Shown here: piece after piece, positions 1 to 9,966 of the stretch | Layout of the letters: each line of letters opens with the position of its first letter | How positions within the stretch are numbered: position 1 is the stretch's first letter | NCBI GenBank assembly: GCA_029817715.1 | Contig: JARUPY010000398.1 | Coordinates: 2,852,001 to 2,916,000 of the forward strand | Direction: 5' to 3' | Length of the DNA: 64,000 nt | Origin: Melastoma dodecandrum | Taxonomy: Eukaryota > Streptophyta > Magnoliopsida > Myrtales > Melastomataceae | The notes under the pieces: generated by a model | The model's database searches: none | Seen by the model: only the letters and a program-made list of their open reading frames with translations | Told to the model about the DNA's origin: nothing | Position numbers and translations under genes: made by a program

Positions 1-1
1 C

Positions 2-955
2 AACGCGACCGCGAGCCGCTGGAACCGGCAGACGGTGCAGCTGACCTCGCTCGCTGCGACCGCGACCGCCTATTTCACCATTCTCGCGAGTCGCGAACGC
101 ATTCACTTCCTGCATCAGGACATCGCGGATTCGAGCCGCATCCTGAAGCTGATCCAGATCCGCGAGACGGCCGGCACGGCGACGGATCTAGACGTCGCGC
201 AGCAGGCCGCGCTCGTCGCCAACCTGAAGGCCGAGGTCCCGGCGCTCGAAGTCGTGGTGGCGCAGGAGATCGCGACCCTGGCCGTGCTTCTCGGCCAGCC
301 GCCCGAGCGCGTCAGCGTGCGCGGCGGCAGCGTTCTCGACCTCAGGGTGCCGCCGGTCGCGCCCGGCATCCCGTCCGAAGTGCTGACCTTGCGCCCCGAC
401 GTCGAATATGCGGAATCAAGTCTCTCCTCGGCGCACGCCAACCTTGTCGCCGCGCGCCAAGCCTTCTTTCCGCAGCTCAACCTGACGGCACAAGGCGGCT
501 TCGAAAGCCTCGCGCTGAAGACCTTGTTCTCGCCGGCTTCGACCATCTATACGGCTGCCTTCAGCCTGGCGCAGCCCATCTTCGATGCCGGCCTCCTCAA
601 CGGCCAGTTCGAGCAGCAGAAGGGCCTGCAGGACCAACTGCTCGCCGAATACCGCAAGGCGGTGATCACCGCCTTCTCGGATGTCGACAAGGCCTTGAGC
701 GCGGTGCTGCTCTACGCCAGACAGGAGAAGCTGACGCGGGAATCGCTCGCCGCCTCCCGGCGCGCGCTGCAGCTCTCGGAAGATAGACTGAGCCAGGGCG
801 TCCTCGACGTCGTCACTTTGCTGCAGACGGAGCAGACCCTATTCACGACCCAGGACTCTTTGGCGCAGGTCCGTTTGCTGCGGCTCACCGAGACGGTCGC
901 CTTATATCAGGCGCTCGGCGGCGCTTATGCTGTGCCGCCGCGGCGCGGCAGCTAG
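2..955 (+). CDS. RND efflux outer-membrane factor (OprM/NodT type), C-terminal part
   Basis: The left edge cuts this gene. The frame is open from base 2 and gives about 317 residues; the GTG at 35 is internal. It is the outer-membrane channel of a tripartite drug exporter, a TolC-fold protein spanning periplasm and outer membrane. The sequence has the typical OMF pattern: two long helical hairpin stretches, the LRPDVEYAESSL segment and a run of Ala/Gln/Leu followed by FFPQLNLTAQGG, as in OprM/NodT proteins. The signal peptide and first domain lie outside the window. The adaptor gene follows after 51 bases on the same strand, so one operon with the two RND pumps is likely. Confidence 0.9.
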   Translation, partial: NATASRWNRQTVQLTSLAATATAYFTILASRERIHFLHQDIADSSRILKLIQIRETAGTATDLDVAQQAALVANLKAEVPALEVVVAQEIATLAVLLGQPPERVSVRGGSVLDLRVPPVAPGIPSEVLTLRPDVEYAESSLSSAHANLVAARQAFFPQLNLTAQGGFESLALKTLFSPASTIYTAAFSLAQPIFDAGLLNGQFEQQKGLQDQLLAEYRKAVITAFSDVDKALSAVLLYARQEKLTRESLAASRRALQLSEDRLSQGVLDVVTLLQTEQTLFTTQDSLAQVRLLRLTETVALYQALGGAYAVPPRRGS

Positions 956-1006
956 GCCGCGCCCGACGCACCGGCGCCCGCTCGTTCGGATGAGGGAGAA
1001 CCCCGT

Positions 1007-2332
1007 ATGAAACGCCTGTGGCGCCTCGTCGCCTGGGTCGCCGGCCTCGCGGTCGTGGTCGTCCTCGTCACGCCGTTCCTCTCGACGAGCCTGACCAACA
1101 AGCCGAAGGACGAGGCCGCCACGAGCGATGGCGGCAAGGAGGCGTCCACCGGCGGTCGCCATCGCGGCCGGCGCGGCGGCAGCGACGGGCCGATCCCGGT
1201 GCTCGTCGCCAAGGCGCGCGCCGCCGACGTGCCGGTCTACGTCGAGGGCGTGGGCACCGGTCTCGCGTTGAACTCGGTGCTGATCCGCTCCCAGGTCGAC
1301 GGCATTCTGACGAAGCTGAACTTCGTCGAAGGGCAGGACGTGAAGGCCGGCGACCTCATCGCCGAGATCGACCCGCGCCTCTATCAGGCGACCTACGACC
1401 AGAACGTCGCCAAGAAGGCGCAGGACGAGGCGACGCTGGAGAATGCCAAGCGCGACCTCGAACGCTACCGCATCCTCGCCTCGACCAAGGCCGGGACCCA
1501 GCAGCAGTACGACACGCAGAAGGCAACCGTGGCGGCCGACGAAGCGATCGTGAAGTTCGACCAGGCGACGATCGACTCCGCCGCGACCACGCTCTCCTAC
1601 ACCAAGATCACCTCGCCGATCTCCGGTCGCACGGGCATCCGCAATGTCGATGTGGGCAACCTGATCCACGCCTCCGACACGACGGGCATCGTCACGGTCG
1701 CGCAGATTCAGCCGATCAGCGTCACCTTCACGGTGCCGCAGCAGGAGCTCGCGCGCATCAACAAGGCCTCGCTCCTCAACCAGCTCGACGTTCAGGCGGT
1801 CGATGCCAACGGCTCCGACGTGATCGACCACGGCGTCCTCGCCGTCGTGAACAACTCGATCGACGCGACGACCGGCACCGTGAAGCTGAAGGCCAATTTC
1901 CCGAACCCGCAACTGCAGCTCTGGCCCGGCATCTTCTGCAACGTGCGCCTCAAGGTGGAGACGCTGAAGAACGCGATCGTCATCCCGGTCGGCGCGCTGC
2001 AGCGGGGGCCGAAAGGGCCGTTCGTCTTCACCCTTGCGAGCGGCGACACCGCCAAGATGAGCCCCGTGACCGTCGGCCAGCAGGACGATGCCCAGGCCGT
2101 CGCCACCTCCGGCGTCACCGCCGGCGACACGATCATCACGAGCGGCTTCCAGAAGCTGACGGACGGCGCGAAGGTGGCACCGAGCGAGGACACCGCCGCC
2201 AATTCGGCGACGGCGACGCCGGGGCTCCACCAGCAGGAGGTCGCGCCGACCGCGCAGCCGGGCGATGGCGCGCCGCAGCCCGTGCGCCAGACCGGCCGCC
2301 GTCGGAACGGACCGCAGAGCACGACGCAATGA
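1007..2332 (+). CDS. mdtA: RND efflux periplasmic adaptor (MdtA/MuxA type)
   Basis: Membrane fusion protein of 441 residues linking the inner-membrane pump to the outer-membrane channel. An N-terminal hydrophobic anchor (about residues 10-28) is followed by a charged Gly/Arg-rich linker, a lipoyl/barrel-sandwich half motif (VEGQDVKAGDLIAEIDPRL, about 104-122), an alpha-hairpin, the second half (TSPISGRTGIRNVDVGNLI) and a beta-barrel domain. The ATG at 1007 is preceded by a GGGAGAA ribosome-binding site. Its stop overlaps the start of the next pump gene (ATGA), indicating translational coupling. The symbol is by family resemblance to MdtABC/MuxABC; the substrate cannot be read from sequence. 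Confidence 0.92.
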   Translation: MKRLWRLVAWVAGLAVVVVLVTPFLSTSLTNKPKDEAATSDGGKEASTGGRHRGRRGGSDGPIPVLVAKARAADVPVYVEGVGTGLALNSVLIRSQVDGILTKLNFVEGQDVKAGDLIAEIDPRLYQATYDQNVAKKAQDEATLENAKRDLERYRILASTKAGTQQQYDTQKATVAADEAIVKFDQATIDSAATTLSYTKITSPISGRTGIRNVDVGNLIHASDTTGIVTVAQIQPISVTFTVPQQELARINKASLLNQLDVQAVDANGSDVIDHGVLAVVNNSIDATTGTVKLKANFPNPQLQLWPGIFCNVRLKVETLKNAIVIPVGALQRGPKGPFVFTLASGDTAKMSPVTVGQQDDAQAVATSGVTAGDTIITSGFQKLTDGAKVAPSEDTAANSATATPGLHQQEVAPTAQPGDGAPQPVRQTGRRRNGPQSTTQ

Positions 2333-5300
2333 ACGTTTCCGCGCTCTTCATCCGGCGGCCGGTCGCGACCTTCCTGCTCGCGGTCGCGGTGCTGCTCGGG
2401 GGCGTGCTCGGCTATTCCTATCTCTCGATCTCGGCGCTGCCGCAGGTCGACTTCCCAACGATCCAGGTGACGACGCAGCTGCCGGGCGCCAACCCGGAGA
2501 CGATGGCCGAGCTCGTCACCGCGCCGCTCGAGCGCCAGCTCGGCCAGATCCCATCGCTGCAATCGATGACCTCGGCCTCGGCCTTCGGCCTGTCGTCGGT
2601 GACGATGCAGTTCGATCTCGACCGCGACATCGACGGCGCCGCGCAGGACGTGCAGGCCGCGATCAACGCCGCCGCCTCGACGCTGCCGAAGAACCTGCCC
2701 TATCCGCCCGTCTACTCGAAGGTGAACCCCGCCGACACCGCCGTGATCGAGCTGGCGCTGACCTCGAAGACGCTGTCGATACGCACGCTGTCGGACCTCG
2801 CCGACACGCTGATCGGCCAGCGGCTGTCGGAACTCACCGGCGTCGGCCATGTGGGCATCCTCGGCGGCTTGAAACCCGCCGTGCGAATCCAGGCGGATCT
2901 CTCGCGCCTCGCCGACTACGGCGTCGGCATGGAAGACGTGCGCAACGCGATCGCCAACGCCAACGTCGCCGGCGCGAAAGGCTCGCTCGATGGCTCGAAG
3001 CAATCCTACTCGATCGGCGCCAACGACCAGCTCGAATCCGCCGACGCCTACAAGCAGGTCGTCGTCACCTATCGCAACGGCGCGCCGATCATCCTGAGCG
3101 ATGTCGCGGATGTCGTCGACGGGCTCGAGAACGCGCCTGTCGCCGGCTGGTACCAGGGAAAGCCCGCCGTCATCATCGACGTGCAGCGCCAGCCCGGCGC
3201 CAACGCCGTCGAAACCGTCGCCCGCGTGCGCGACGAGCTGAAGAAACTCGGCTCGTCGCTGCCGGCGGGCGTGACGCTCTCCGTCGTCAACGACCGGACA
3301 GGAACGATCAAGGCCTCGATCGCGGACGTGCAGTTCACGCTCGTCCTCTCGGTCGTGCTTGTCGTTCTCGTGGTGCTCGTCTTTTTGCGCTCGCTGCGCG
3401 CGACGTTCATCGCCGGCGTCGCGCTGCCGCTCTCGCTGATCGCGACCTTCGGCGCGATGTATTTCATGAACTTCAGCCTCGACAACCTGTCGCTGATGGC
3501 GCTGACGATCGGCACGGGCTTCGTCGTCGACGACGCGATCGTCATGATCGAGAACATCGTACGGCATCTCGAGCTCGGCGAGACGCCGCTCGATGCGGCT
3601 TTGAAGGGCGCGAAGGAGATCGGCTTCACGGTCGTCTCGCTCACCGTCTCGCTCATCGCCGTGTTCATCCCGCTGCTCTTCATGACGGGCATCGTCGGGC
3701 GCATGTTCCGCGAATTCGCGCTCGTGCTGACGCTCGCCGTCGTCTCGTCCGCCATCGTCTCGCTGACGCTGACGCCGATGATGTGCGGGCAGTTGCTGCG
3801 CCACCGAAAGCAGGATCTTTCGAGGCCACCCGGCCGCCTGGCGCGCCTCGGCGAGAGCCTCAGCCTGCGCTACAAAGCGAGCCTCGAATGGGTGCTGCGC
3901 CATCAGGCGTGGATGCTGCTCGTCACCGCCGGAACGCTTGCCGCGACGATCGCGCTCTATGTCGTCATTCCGAAAGGCTTCCTGCCGCCACAGGACACGG
4001 GCCTCATCACCGCGGTGACGGACGCCGACCCCTCCGTCTCGTTCGACGAGATGTCGCGGCTGCAAAAGCAGGTCGCCGAGGACATCCGCGCCGATCCCGC
4101 CGTCGCCGGCGTCACGTCCGTCGTCGGTGTCGGCACCGTGAACGCGACGCCGAATTCCGGCAGGCTGTCGATCGTGCTCAAACCACTCGACGAGGGCCGC
4201 GCTGGCGTCGAGACGATCATCCGGCGGCTCGGGGCGAAGGTCGCGAGCCTGCCGAAGATCTCCGTTTCGTTCCAAAGCGTACAGGACATTCAGATCACGG
4301 CGCAATCGAGCCGCGCGCAATATCAATACACGCTGAACGGCACCAAGCAGGCCGACATCACCGAGTGGTCGACGAAACTCGTTGCGGCGCTCCGCGGCTC
4401 GCCGGTGCTGCGCGACGTCAACTCGGAGGCCCAGGACGGCGGCCTGCAGCTTTACGTCGACATCGACCGCAAGCTTGCCGGACGCCTCGGCGTCTCCGTC
4501 CAGAACGTCAACGACACGCTCTACGACGCGTTCGGGCAGCGCCAGATCTCGACGATCTACGCGCAGACGAACCAATATCGCGTGATCCTCGAGGCGCAAC
4601 CGCGCTACCTCGCGAGCGCGAACACGCTGAAGTCTCTCTACGTCTCGTCGAACCAGGCGGCGCAGGTGCCGCTCTCGACCTTCGTGAAGCTGACCCACAC
4701 GACGGCCCCGCTCTCCGTGCAGCATACCGAGCAGTTCCCCGCCGTGACGATCAGCTTCAACGTCGCCGACGGCCAATCGCTGTCGGATGCGGTCGCGGCG
4801 ATCGAGCAGACGAGCCGCGCGATCGGCATGCCGCAGTCCGTCACCGGAAGCTACGCGGGCGATGCGGCGGAATTCGCCTCCTCGCTCGCCAACGAACCCT
4901 ACCTGATCCTCGCCGCGGCGATCACGATCTACATCGTGCTCGGCGTCCTCTACGAAAGCGCGATCCATCCGATCACGATCCTTTCGACGTTGCCGTCGGC
5001 GGGCGTCGGCGCGCTGCTCGCGCTCATGCTCTTCCGCATGGACCTCTCGTTGATCGCGCTGATCGGCATCGTGCTCCTCATGGGCATCGTGAAGAAGAAC
5101 GCGATCATGATCATCGACTTCGCGCTCGACGCGGAGCGCGAGCAGGGCCTGGCGCCGCATGAGGCGATCGTGCAGGCCTCGCTGCTCCGCTTCCGCCCGA
5201 TCATGATGACGACGCTCGCGGCGCTCTTCGGCGCGCTGCCGCTGGCGCTGGCGCATGGGACCGGCGCGGAGCTGCGCAACCCGCTCGGCATCTCGATCGT

Positions 5301-5466
5301 CGGCGGCCTGCTGTTGAGCCAGCTCATCACGCTCTACACGACGCCGGTGATCTACGTGGCGCTGGAGCGCGGGCGCGCCTTCGTGACGCGCCGGCGCGGC
5401 GGCGGCGACCCGGAGAGCGGCGCGCACGAGAGCGCCGCCGTGCGGCACGCGAGGGCCGCGGAATGA
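2329..5466 (+). CDS. mdtB: RND efflux inner-membrane pump subunit (MdtB/MuxB type)
   Basis: Proton-driven RND transporter of 1045 residues, normal length for the HAE-1 family. It starts MNVSALFIRRPVAT. The TM4 motif FVVDDAIVMIENI carries the paired aspartates of the proton relay, and GIVKKNAIMIIDFALDAER carries the TM10 lysine. Two periplasmic loop domains lie between TM1-2 and TM7-8. The ATG at 2329 overlaps the adaptor stop. A second, different RND pump follows, so a heteromeric MdtBC-like trimer is the simplest reading. Confidence 0.93.
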   Translation: MNVSALFIRRPVATFLLAVAVLLGGVLGYSYLSISALPQVDFPTIQVTTQLPGANPETMAELVTAPLERQLGQIPSLQSMTSASAFGLSSVTMQFDLDRDIDGAAQDVQAAINAAASTLPKNLPYPPVYSKVNPADTAVIELALTSKTLSIRTLSDLADTLIGQRLSELTGVGHVGILGGLKPAVRIQADLSRLADYGVGMEDVRNAIANANVAGAKGSLDGSKQSYSIGANDQLESADAYKQVVVTYRNGAPIILSDVADVVDGLENAPVAGWYQGKPAVIIDVQRQPGANAVETVARVRDELKKLGSSLPAGVTLSVVNDRTGTIKASIADVQFTLVLSVVLVVLVVLVFLRSLRATFIAGVALPLSLIATFGAMYFMNFSLDNLSLMALTIGTGFVVDDAIVMIENIVRHLELGETPLDAALKGAKEIGFTVVSLTVSLIAVFIPLLFMTGIVGRMFREFALVLTLAVVSSAIVSLTLTPMMCGQLLRHRKQDLSRPPGRLARLGESLSLRYKASLEWVLRHQAWMLLVTAGTLAATIALYVVIPKGFLPPQDTGLITAVTDADPSVSFDEMSRLQKQVAEDIRADPAVAGVTSVVGVGTVNATPNSGRLSIVLKPLDEGRAGVETIIRRLGAKVASLPKISVSFQSVQDIQITAQSSRAQYQYTLNGTKQADITEWSTKLVAALRGSPVLRDVNSEAQDGGLQLYVDIDRKLAGRLGVSVQNVNDTLYDAFGQRQISTIYAQTNQYRVILEAQPRYLASANTLKSLYVSSNQAAQVPLSTFVKLTHTTAPLSVQHTEQFPAVTISFNVADGQSLSDAVAAIEQTSRAIGMPQSVTGSYAGDAAEFASSLANEPYLILAAAITIYIVLGVLYESAIHPITILSTLPSAGVGALLALMLFRMDLSLIALIGIVLLMGIVKKNAIMIIDFALDAEREQGLAPHEAIVQASLLRFRPIMMTTLAALFGALPLALAHGTGAELRNPLGISIVGGLLLSQLITLYTTPVIYVALERGRAFVTRRRGGGDPESGAHESAAVRHARAAE

Positions 5467-5482
5467 GAGGGCAGCCCGCGCA

Positions 5483-5675
5483 CATCCTCCCCTGCGCCAC
5501 GCGCGGAGGAAGGGGACCATGCGCAGCATGGTGGAGGGGGCGGCCCGTCCCTGGATCGCGGAGATTTGATCTCGTGTCCCGTCGTCACCAGCGCGGGTGG
5601 CATGCGGGAAGCCCCCTCCACCATGCTTCGCATGGTCCCCCTCCCCCGCTGCGCTTCGCTCCGCAGGGGAGGATG
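5483..5675. repeat. Large inverted repeat between the two RND pump genes
   Basis: Left arm 5483-5541 and right arm 5611-5675 are imperfect reverse complements. Both carry the core GACCATGCGNAGCATGGTGG flanked by purine-rich GGAGGGGG blocks, with about 70 bases between the arms. It resembles the palindromic dispersed repeats common in intergenic DNA of high-GC alphaproteobacteria. It lies inside an operon, where RNA folding could change expression of the downstream pump. The end of the right arm supplies the purine-rich sequence that serves as ribosome-binding site for the next gene. Confidence 0.8.
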
Positions 5676-5680
5676 GGCGC

Positions 5681-8600
5681 GTGAACGTCTCCGGGCCCTT
5701 CATCCAGCGACCGATCGGCACGATCCTGCTGGCGATCGGCGTCTTCCTCGTCGGCGCGGTCGCTTACTTCCGCCTGCCGGTCGCGAGCCTCCCGTCGGTC
5801 GACTTTCCGGCCGTCTTCATCAACACGCAATATCCGGGCGCGAGCCCCGAGATCATGGCGGCGACGGTCGCCGGGCCGATCGAGAGGCACGTCGGCGAAA
5901 TCGCCGGATTGACCGAGCTGACGTCGATCTCCTCGCTCGGCAACACGCTCATCATCGCGCTTTTCGACATCACGCGGAACGTCGATGGCGCTGCGCGCGA
6001 CGTGCAGGCCGCGCTCAATGCGGCGGCGACCGACCTGCCCGCGGGCCTTCCGCAGGTGCCGATCTTCCGCAAGGCGAACCCGAACCAAGCGCCCATCCTG
6101 ATCCTCGCCCTCACGTCGGACCAGATGCCCTCCTCCGCCGTCTACGACGCGGCGGATTCCGTGCTGCTGCAGCGCATCTCGCAGGTCGATGGCGTCGCCG
6201 AAGTGTCGGTCGCCGGCGCCGACCAGCCGGCGATCCGCGTCACCGCCGATCCCGCCAAGCTCTCGGCGATGAACCTCAGCCTCGACGACGTGCGCACCGC
6301 CATCGTCAACGCCAACGCGCTGTCGCCGACCGGCTCGATCGAAGGGCAGATCTACGGCCGTGCCATCGCCAGCAACGATCAGCTGAAGACGGTCGACGAC
6401 TACAAGGGCCTGATCGTCAAGAACGCGAGCGGGACGAGCGTCGTCCTCTCCTCGATCGCCAAGGTCGTCGACGGCACGCGCAGCGATCTCTCGGAGGCGA
6501 CCTTCAACGGCAAGCCGGCCGTTCTCATCTACGTGCGCAAACAGGCGAACGCCAACGTCATCCAGACGGTCGACCATATCAACCATCTGCTGCCGCAGCT
6601 CCAGCGCTTCATGCCGGCCGGCATCGAGGTGTCGGTGCTCGCCGATCGCACCCAGACGATCCGCGCCAGCGTCGGCGACATGATCGGCACGCTTTTCGTG
6701 ACGATCCTGCTCGTCATGGCGGTCGTCTTCGTGTTCCTGCGCCGCGCGACCCCCACGGCGGCGGCGGGCGTCACCGTGCCGCTCGCGCTCGCCGGCACCT
6801 TTTCGCTGATGTATCTCTGCGACTTCTCGATCGACAACATCTCGCTGATGGCGCTCGCGACCTCGATCGGCTTCGTCGTCGACGATGCGATCGTGATGAT
6901 CGAGAACATCGACAAGTGCCGCGAGGCCGGCATGCCGCCGCGCCAGGCGGCGCTCGAAGGCGCCCGGCAGATCGGCTTCACCGTCATCTCGATCTCGGTG
7001 TCGCTGATGGCGGCCTTCATCCCGCTGCTGCTTCTCGGCGGCATCGCCGGCCGGCTCTTTCACGAATTCTCGATGACGCTCGCCTTCGCGATCCTCATTT
7101 CGACCGTCGCGTCCCTCACCGTGACGCCGATGGTCTGCGCGAACTTCGCGCCGAAGGGCCCGCCCCGCGCACCCAACGTCTTCGACCGCGCCGTCGAGGG
7201 CGTCCTCGAGCGCATCGCGCGCTTTTACGCCGCGACGCTGAAGGTGGTCCTGCGCCACCGCTTTCTGACGCTGCTCGTCATGTTCGGGACGATCGCGCTG
7301 ACGATCGTGCTGTTCATCAAGACGCCGAAGGGCTTCTTTCCCGAGGACGAGACCGACTTGATCCAGGCGACGGCGGAGGCGCCGCCCTCGATCTCCTACA
7401 AATCGCTGGTGCCGCTCGCGCATGCCGTGAACCGCGTCATCGAGGACGATCCCGCGGTCGAGAATGTCGGCTCGTCGCTCGGCAATCCGGGCGGTGGCCC
7501 GAACTCGACCTCGGCGAACCAGGGCAAGCTCTACATCTCGCTGAAGCCGCTCGGGCAGCGCGGTGGCGTGTCGACCAATGCGGTCATCGACCGGCTGCGA
7601 AAGAAGCTGCGCAAGGTCGTCGGCATCGACGTCTTCATGATCGCGGTGCAGGACCTGCGCTTCGGCGGCCGCGACAACAAGGCTTCGCAAAGCTTCACGC
7701 TCACGGACAACGATTTCAACGAGCTCGCCCAGTACTATCCCAAAGTGCTCGATCGCCTGAAGCAGTTGCCGATGCTCACCGACGTGTCGACGGATCGCGA
7801 GGCGACGGGCCTTCAGGCTAACGTCGTCGTCGATCGGCTCACGGCCTCGCGCCTCGGCGTAACGATGGCCAACATCGACAACGCGCTGAACAACAGCTTC
7901 GCGCAGCGCCAGATCTCGACGATCTACTCGCCGCGCAACCAGTATCGCGTGGTGCTGGAATCGCCGCGCGGCGAAACGCGGCAGGTCGCCGACATCAACC
8001 ACGTCTATGTGCCGGCCGGCGTCGCGCTGCAGACCTCGACCAATCTCGGCGGCGGCAGCGTGCAGACCTCGCTCAACGTGACGCCGAACAACGGCCAGGC
8101 GCAGACCTCGACGACGGGCGTCGCGACGCAGAGCGCCACGAGCAGCCAGACGAACGCGGCGACGAGCGGCAGCGTCGCCTCGACCGCCAGCCCCTCGACC
8201 ACGACGAGCGCCTCGACCGCGGGCGGCATCGGCGTCGGCGGCGCGGCCTCGACGGCGGCGAACGGCGCGACGCCGCAGACGAACGCGAGCGTGCAGGCGA
8301 GCCCGACCGCGCAGGTGCGGCTCGACGCGATGTCGCGCATCGATGTCGGCTTCGCGCCGTTGACCGTGAACCACCAGGGCCAGTTCCCCGAGGTCACGCT
8401 CACCTACAACCTGAAACCGGGGGTCAAGCAGCAGGACGCCAACCAGGCGGTGCTCGATGCCGTCGCCAACATGCATCTTCCCGACAGCCTGCACGCCGAC
8501 TTCACCGGCAGCTCGAAGCTCTTCCAGCAGGGCGCCAGCTCGCAGAGTCTGCTGCTCTATGCGGCGCTGATCTCCGTCTACATCGTGCTCGGCGTGCTCT

Positions 8601-9094
8601 ACGAGAGCCTCGCCCACCCGCTCACCATCATCTCGACCCTGCCCTCGGCGGGGCTCGGCGCGCTGCTGGCGCTGCAGATCACGGGCACGGAGCTGTCGCT
8701 CATCGCGCTCATCGGGATCGTGCTCCTCATCGGCATCGTGAAGAAGAACGGCATCATGCTGGTCGACTTCGCGCTCCATGCCGAGCGCCAACGCGGCCTC
8801 GCGGCGCCGGAAGCGATCTACGAGGCCTGCCTCGAACGCTTCCGGCCGATCCTGATGACGACGCTCGCGGCGCTCCTCGGCGCCGTGCCGCTGATCGTCG
8901 CCACGGGACCCGGCGCCGCACTGCGTCGCCCGCTCGGCATCACGATCGCGGGCGGCCTCATCGTCTCGCAGATGCTGACGCTCTACACGACGCCGGTCAT
9001 CTACCTCTATCTCGACCGCCTGCATCAGCGCCTGCGCCGTCTGCGCTGGCCGGGGCGGCGCGGCGCGCGCGCGTCCGCCCAGCCGGCGGAGTAG
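5681..9094 (+). CDS. mdtC: RND efflux inner-membrane pump subunit (MdtC/MuxC type) with low-complexity insertion
   Basis: Second HAE-1 RND pump, 1137 residues from a GTG start chosen because MNVSGPFIQRPIGT matches the family N-terminus and GGGGAGGA lies just upstream. TM4 has FVVDDAIVMIENI and TM10 has GIVKKNGIMLVDFALHAER. The protein is about 100 residues longer than the upstream pump. The excess is a Ser/Thr/Ala/Gly-rich segment at about residues 780-880 in the second periplasmic half, where MdtC proteins normally run straight on. It should pair with the preceding pump and adaptor. Confidence 0.93.
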   Translation: MNVSGPFIQRPIGTILLAIGVFLVGAVAYFRLPVASLPSVDFPAVFINTQYPGASPEIMAATVAGPIERHVGEIAGLTELTSISSLGNTLIIALFDITRNVDGAARDVQAALNAAATDLPAGLPQVPIFRKANPNQAPILILALTSDQMPSSAVYDAADSVLLQRISQVDGVAEVSVAGADQPAIRVTADPAKLSAMNLSLDDVRTAIVNANALSPTGSIEGQIYGRAIASNDQLKTVDDYKGLIVKNASGTSVVLSSIAKVVDGTRSDLSEATFNGKPAVLIYVRKQANANVIQTVDHINHLLPQLQRFMPAGIEVSVLADRTQTIRASVGDMIGTLFVTILLVMAVVFVFLRRATPTAAAGVTVPLALAGTFSLMYLCDFSIDNISLMALATSIGFVVDDAIVMIENIDKCREAGMPPRQAALEGARQIGFTVISISVSLMAAFIPLLLLGGIAGRLFHEFSMTLAFAILISTVASLTVTPMVCANFAPKGPPRAPNVFDRAVEGVLERIARFYAATLKVVLRHRFLTLLVMFGTIALTIVLFIKTPKGFFPEDETDLIQATAEAPPSISYKSLVPLAHAVNRVIEDDPAVENVGSSLGNPGGGPNSTSANQGKLYISLKPLGQRGGVSTNAVIDRLRKKLRKVVGIDVFMIAVQDLRFGGRDNKASQSFTLTDNDFNELAQYYPKVLDRLKQLPMLTDVSTDREATGLQANVVVDRLTASRLGVTMANIDNALNNSFAQRQISTIYSPRNQYRVVLESPRGETRQVADINHVYVPAGVALQTSTNLGGGSVQTSLNVTPNNGQAQTSTTGVATQSATSSQTNAATSGSVASTASPSTTTSASTAGGIGVGGAASTAANGATPQTNASVQASPTAQVRLDAMSRIDVGFAPLTVNHQGQFPEVTLTYNLKPGVKQQDANQAVLDAVANMHLPDSLHADFTGSSKLFQQGASSQSLLLYAALISVYIVLGVLYESLAHPLTIISTLPSAGLGALLALQITGTELSLIALIGIVLLIGIVKKNGIMLVDFALHAERQRGLAAPEAIYEACLERFRPILMTTLAALLGAVPLIVATGPGAALRRPLGITIAGGLIVSQMLTLYTTPVIYLYLDRLHQRLRRLRWPGRRGARASAQPAE

Positions 9095-9113
9095 GCTTCA
9101 GCCCGCTAAGACT

Positions 9114-9833
9114 TCAGCGTGCAAGCGCTTCGGCGATGGCGCGCTCGGCCAGCGGCGCCATGATCGCGTAGCCCGCCGCGTTGGGATGCAGCCCGTCCGC
9201 GGACAAACTCTTCGGGAGACCGTCCGCCGCGTCGGCGAGCGTCGCGTGATAGTCGAGATAGCCGATGGAATGGCGCGCCGCGTAGTCTGCCATCCAGCGA
9301 TTGACCTCCGCGACGGCGGCGCGCTTGGGCGCATTCGGCAACAGCGAGGCGAGCACCGGGCGGATGCCGTTGGTCCGTGCGATCTCCACCATCGACGCCA
9401 GGTTGTCCTCCACCATCTGCGGCGTCGCGGGGCCGGTCACGCCATGCAGATCGTTGATGCCGGCGAGGATCACAACGACCTTCGGCTTGAGATCGACGAC
9501 GTCCTGGCGGAAGCGCACGAGGATCTGCGGCGTCGTCTGGCCGCCGATGCCGCGGTCGACGTAGGGGCGGCCGGCGAAGAAGGCCGGCACCTGGTCGATC
9601 CAGAAGGCCGTGATCGAATCGCCCATGAAGACGATACGACGCTCGTCCGGCCGTGACGGCCCCACAGCGGCGTTTGCGGCCTTGAACATCGCGAGCTGCC
9701 CGAAGTCCTTGCCCAGGTTCTGGACGCGGGCCTCGCAGATCGCGATCTGGCCTCGCGAGGCGACCGTGGAGGCGAGGACGACGCCGCCCGCGAGGGTGAC
9801 GATGCATGCCCATGGGAAACGAAGAGAGTTCAC
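9114..9833 (-). CDS. SGNH/GDSL-family hydrolase, exported
   Basis: Predicted secreted esterase or lipase of 239 residues. GTG at 9833 is chosen because it begins an N-terminus with a hydrophobic stretch (ACIVTLAGGVVLA) that looks like a signal segment; an ATG at 9929 would add 32 atypical residues. SGNH blocks are clear: FMGDSITAFW (block I, nucleophile Ser), GIGGQTT (block II), ILAGINDL (block III, Asn) and DGLHPN (block V, Asp/His). It is convergent with the pump operon and divergent from the SIMPL gene. The natural substrate is unknown. Confidence 0.88.
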   Translation of the reverse strand: MNSLRFPWACIVTLAGGVVLASTVASRGQIAICEARVQNLGKDFGQLAMFKAANAAVGPSRPDERRIVFMGDSITAFWIDQVPAFFAGRPYVDRGIGGQTTPQILVRFRQDVVDLKPKVVVILAGINDLHGVTGPATPQMVEDNLASMVEIARTNGIRPVLASLLPNAPKRAAVAEVNRWMADYAARHSIGYLDYHATLADAADGLPKSLSADGLHPNAAGYAIMAPLAERAIAEALAR

Positions 9834-9966
9834 GGCGTCGCTCCTCGGCCACGGGTTGCGGGTGTTCGACAACCCGCCGCCCGCGCCGCCAGTTGCGCAC
9901 GGGAGGCGCGCCCGCCCCACTGCCGCCAAGCTCGGCCGATAAAAGCAGCGTGGCGGAGGTCAGCCC

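Noticed and set aside
1792..5721. Very long minus-strand open frame opposite the first RND pump
   Set aside because: Arg/Asp/Glu-rich shadow translation produced by GC-rich codons of the real pump gene on the plus strand.
5585..9025. Long minus-strand open frame opposite the second RND pump
   Set aside because: Same kind of shadow frame; no domain content, and the plus strand encodes a clear RND pump.
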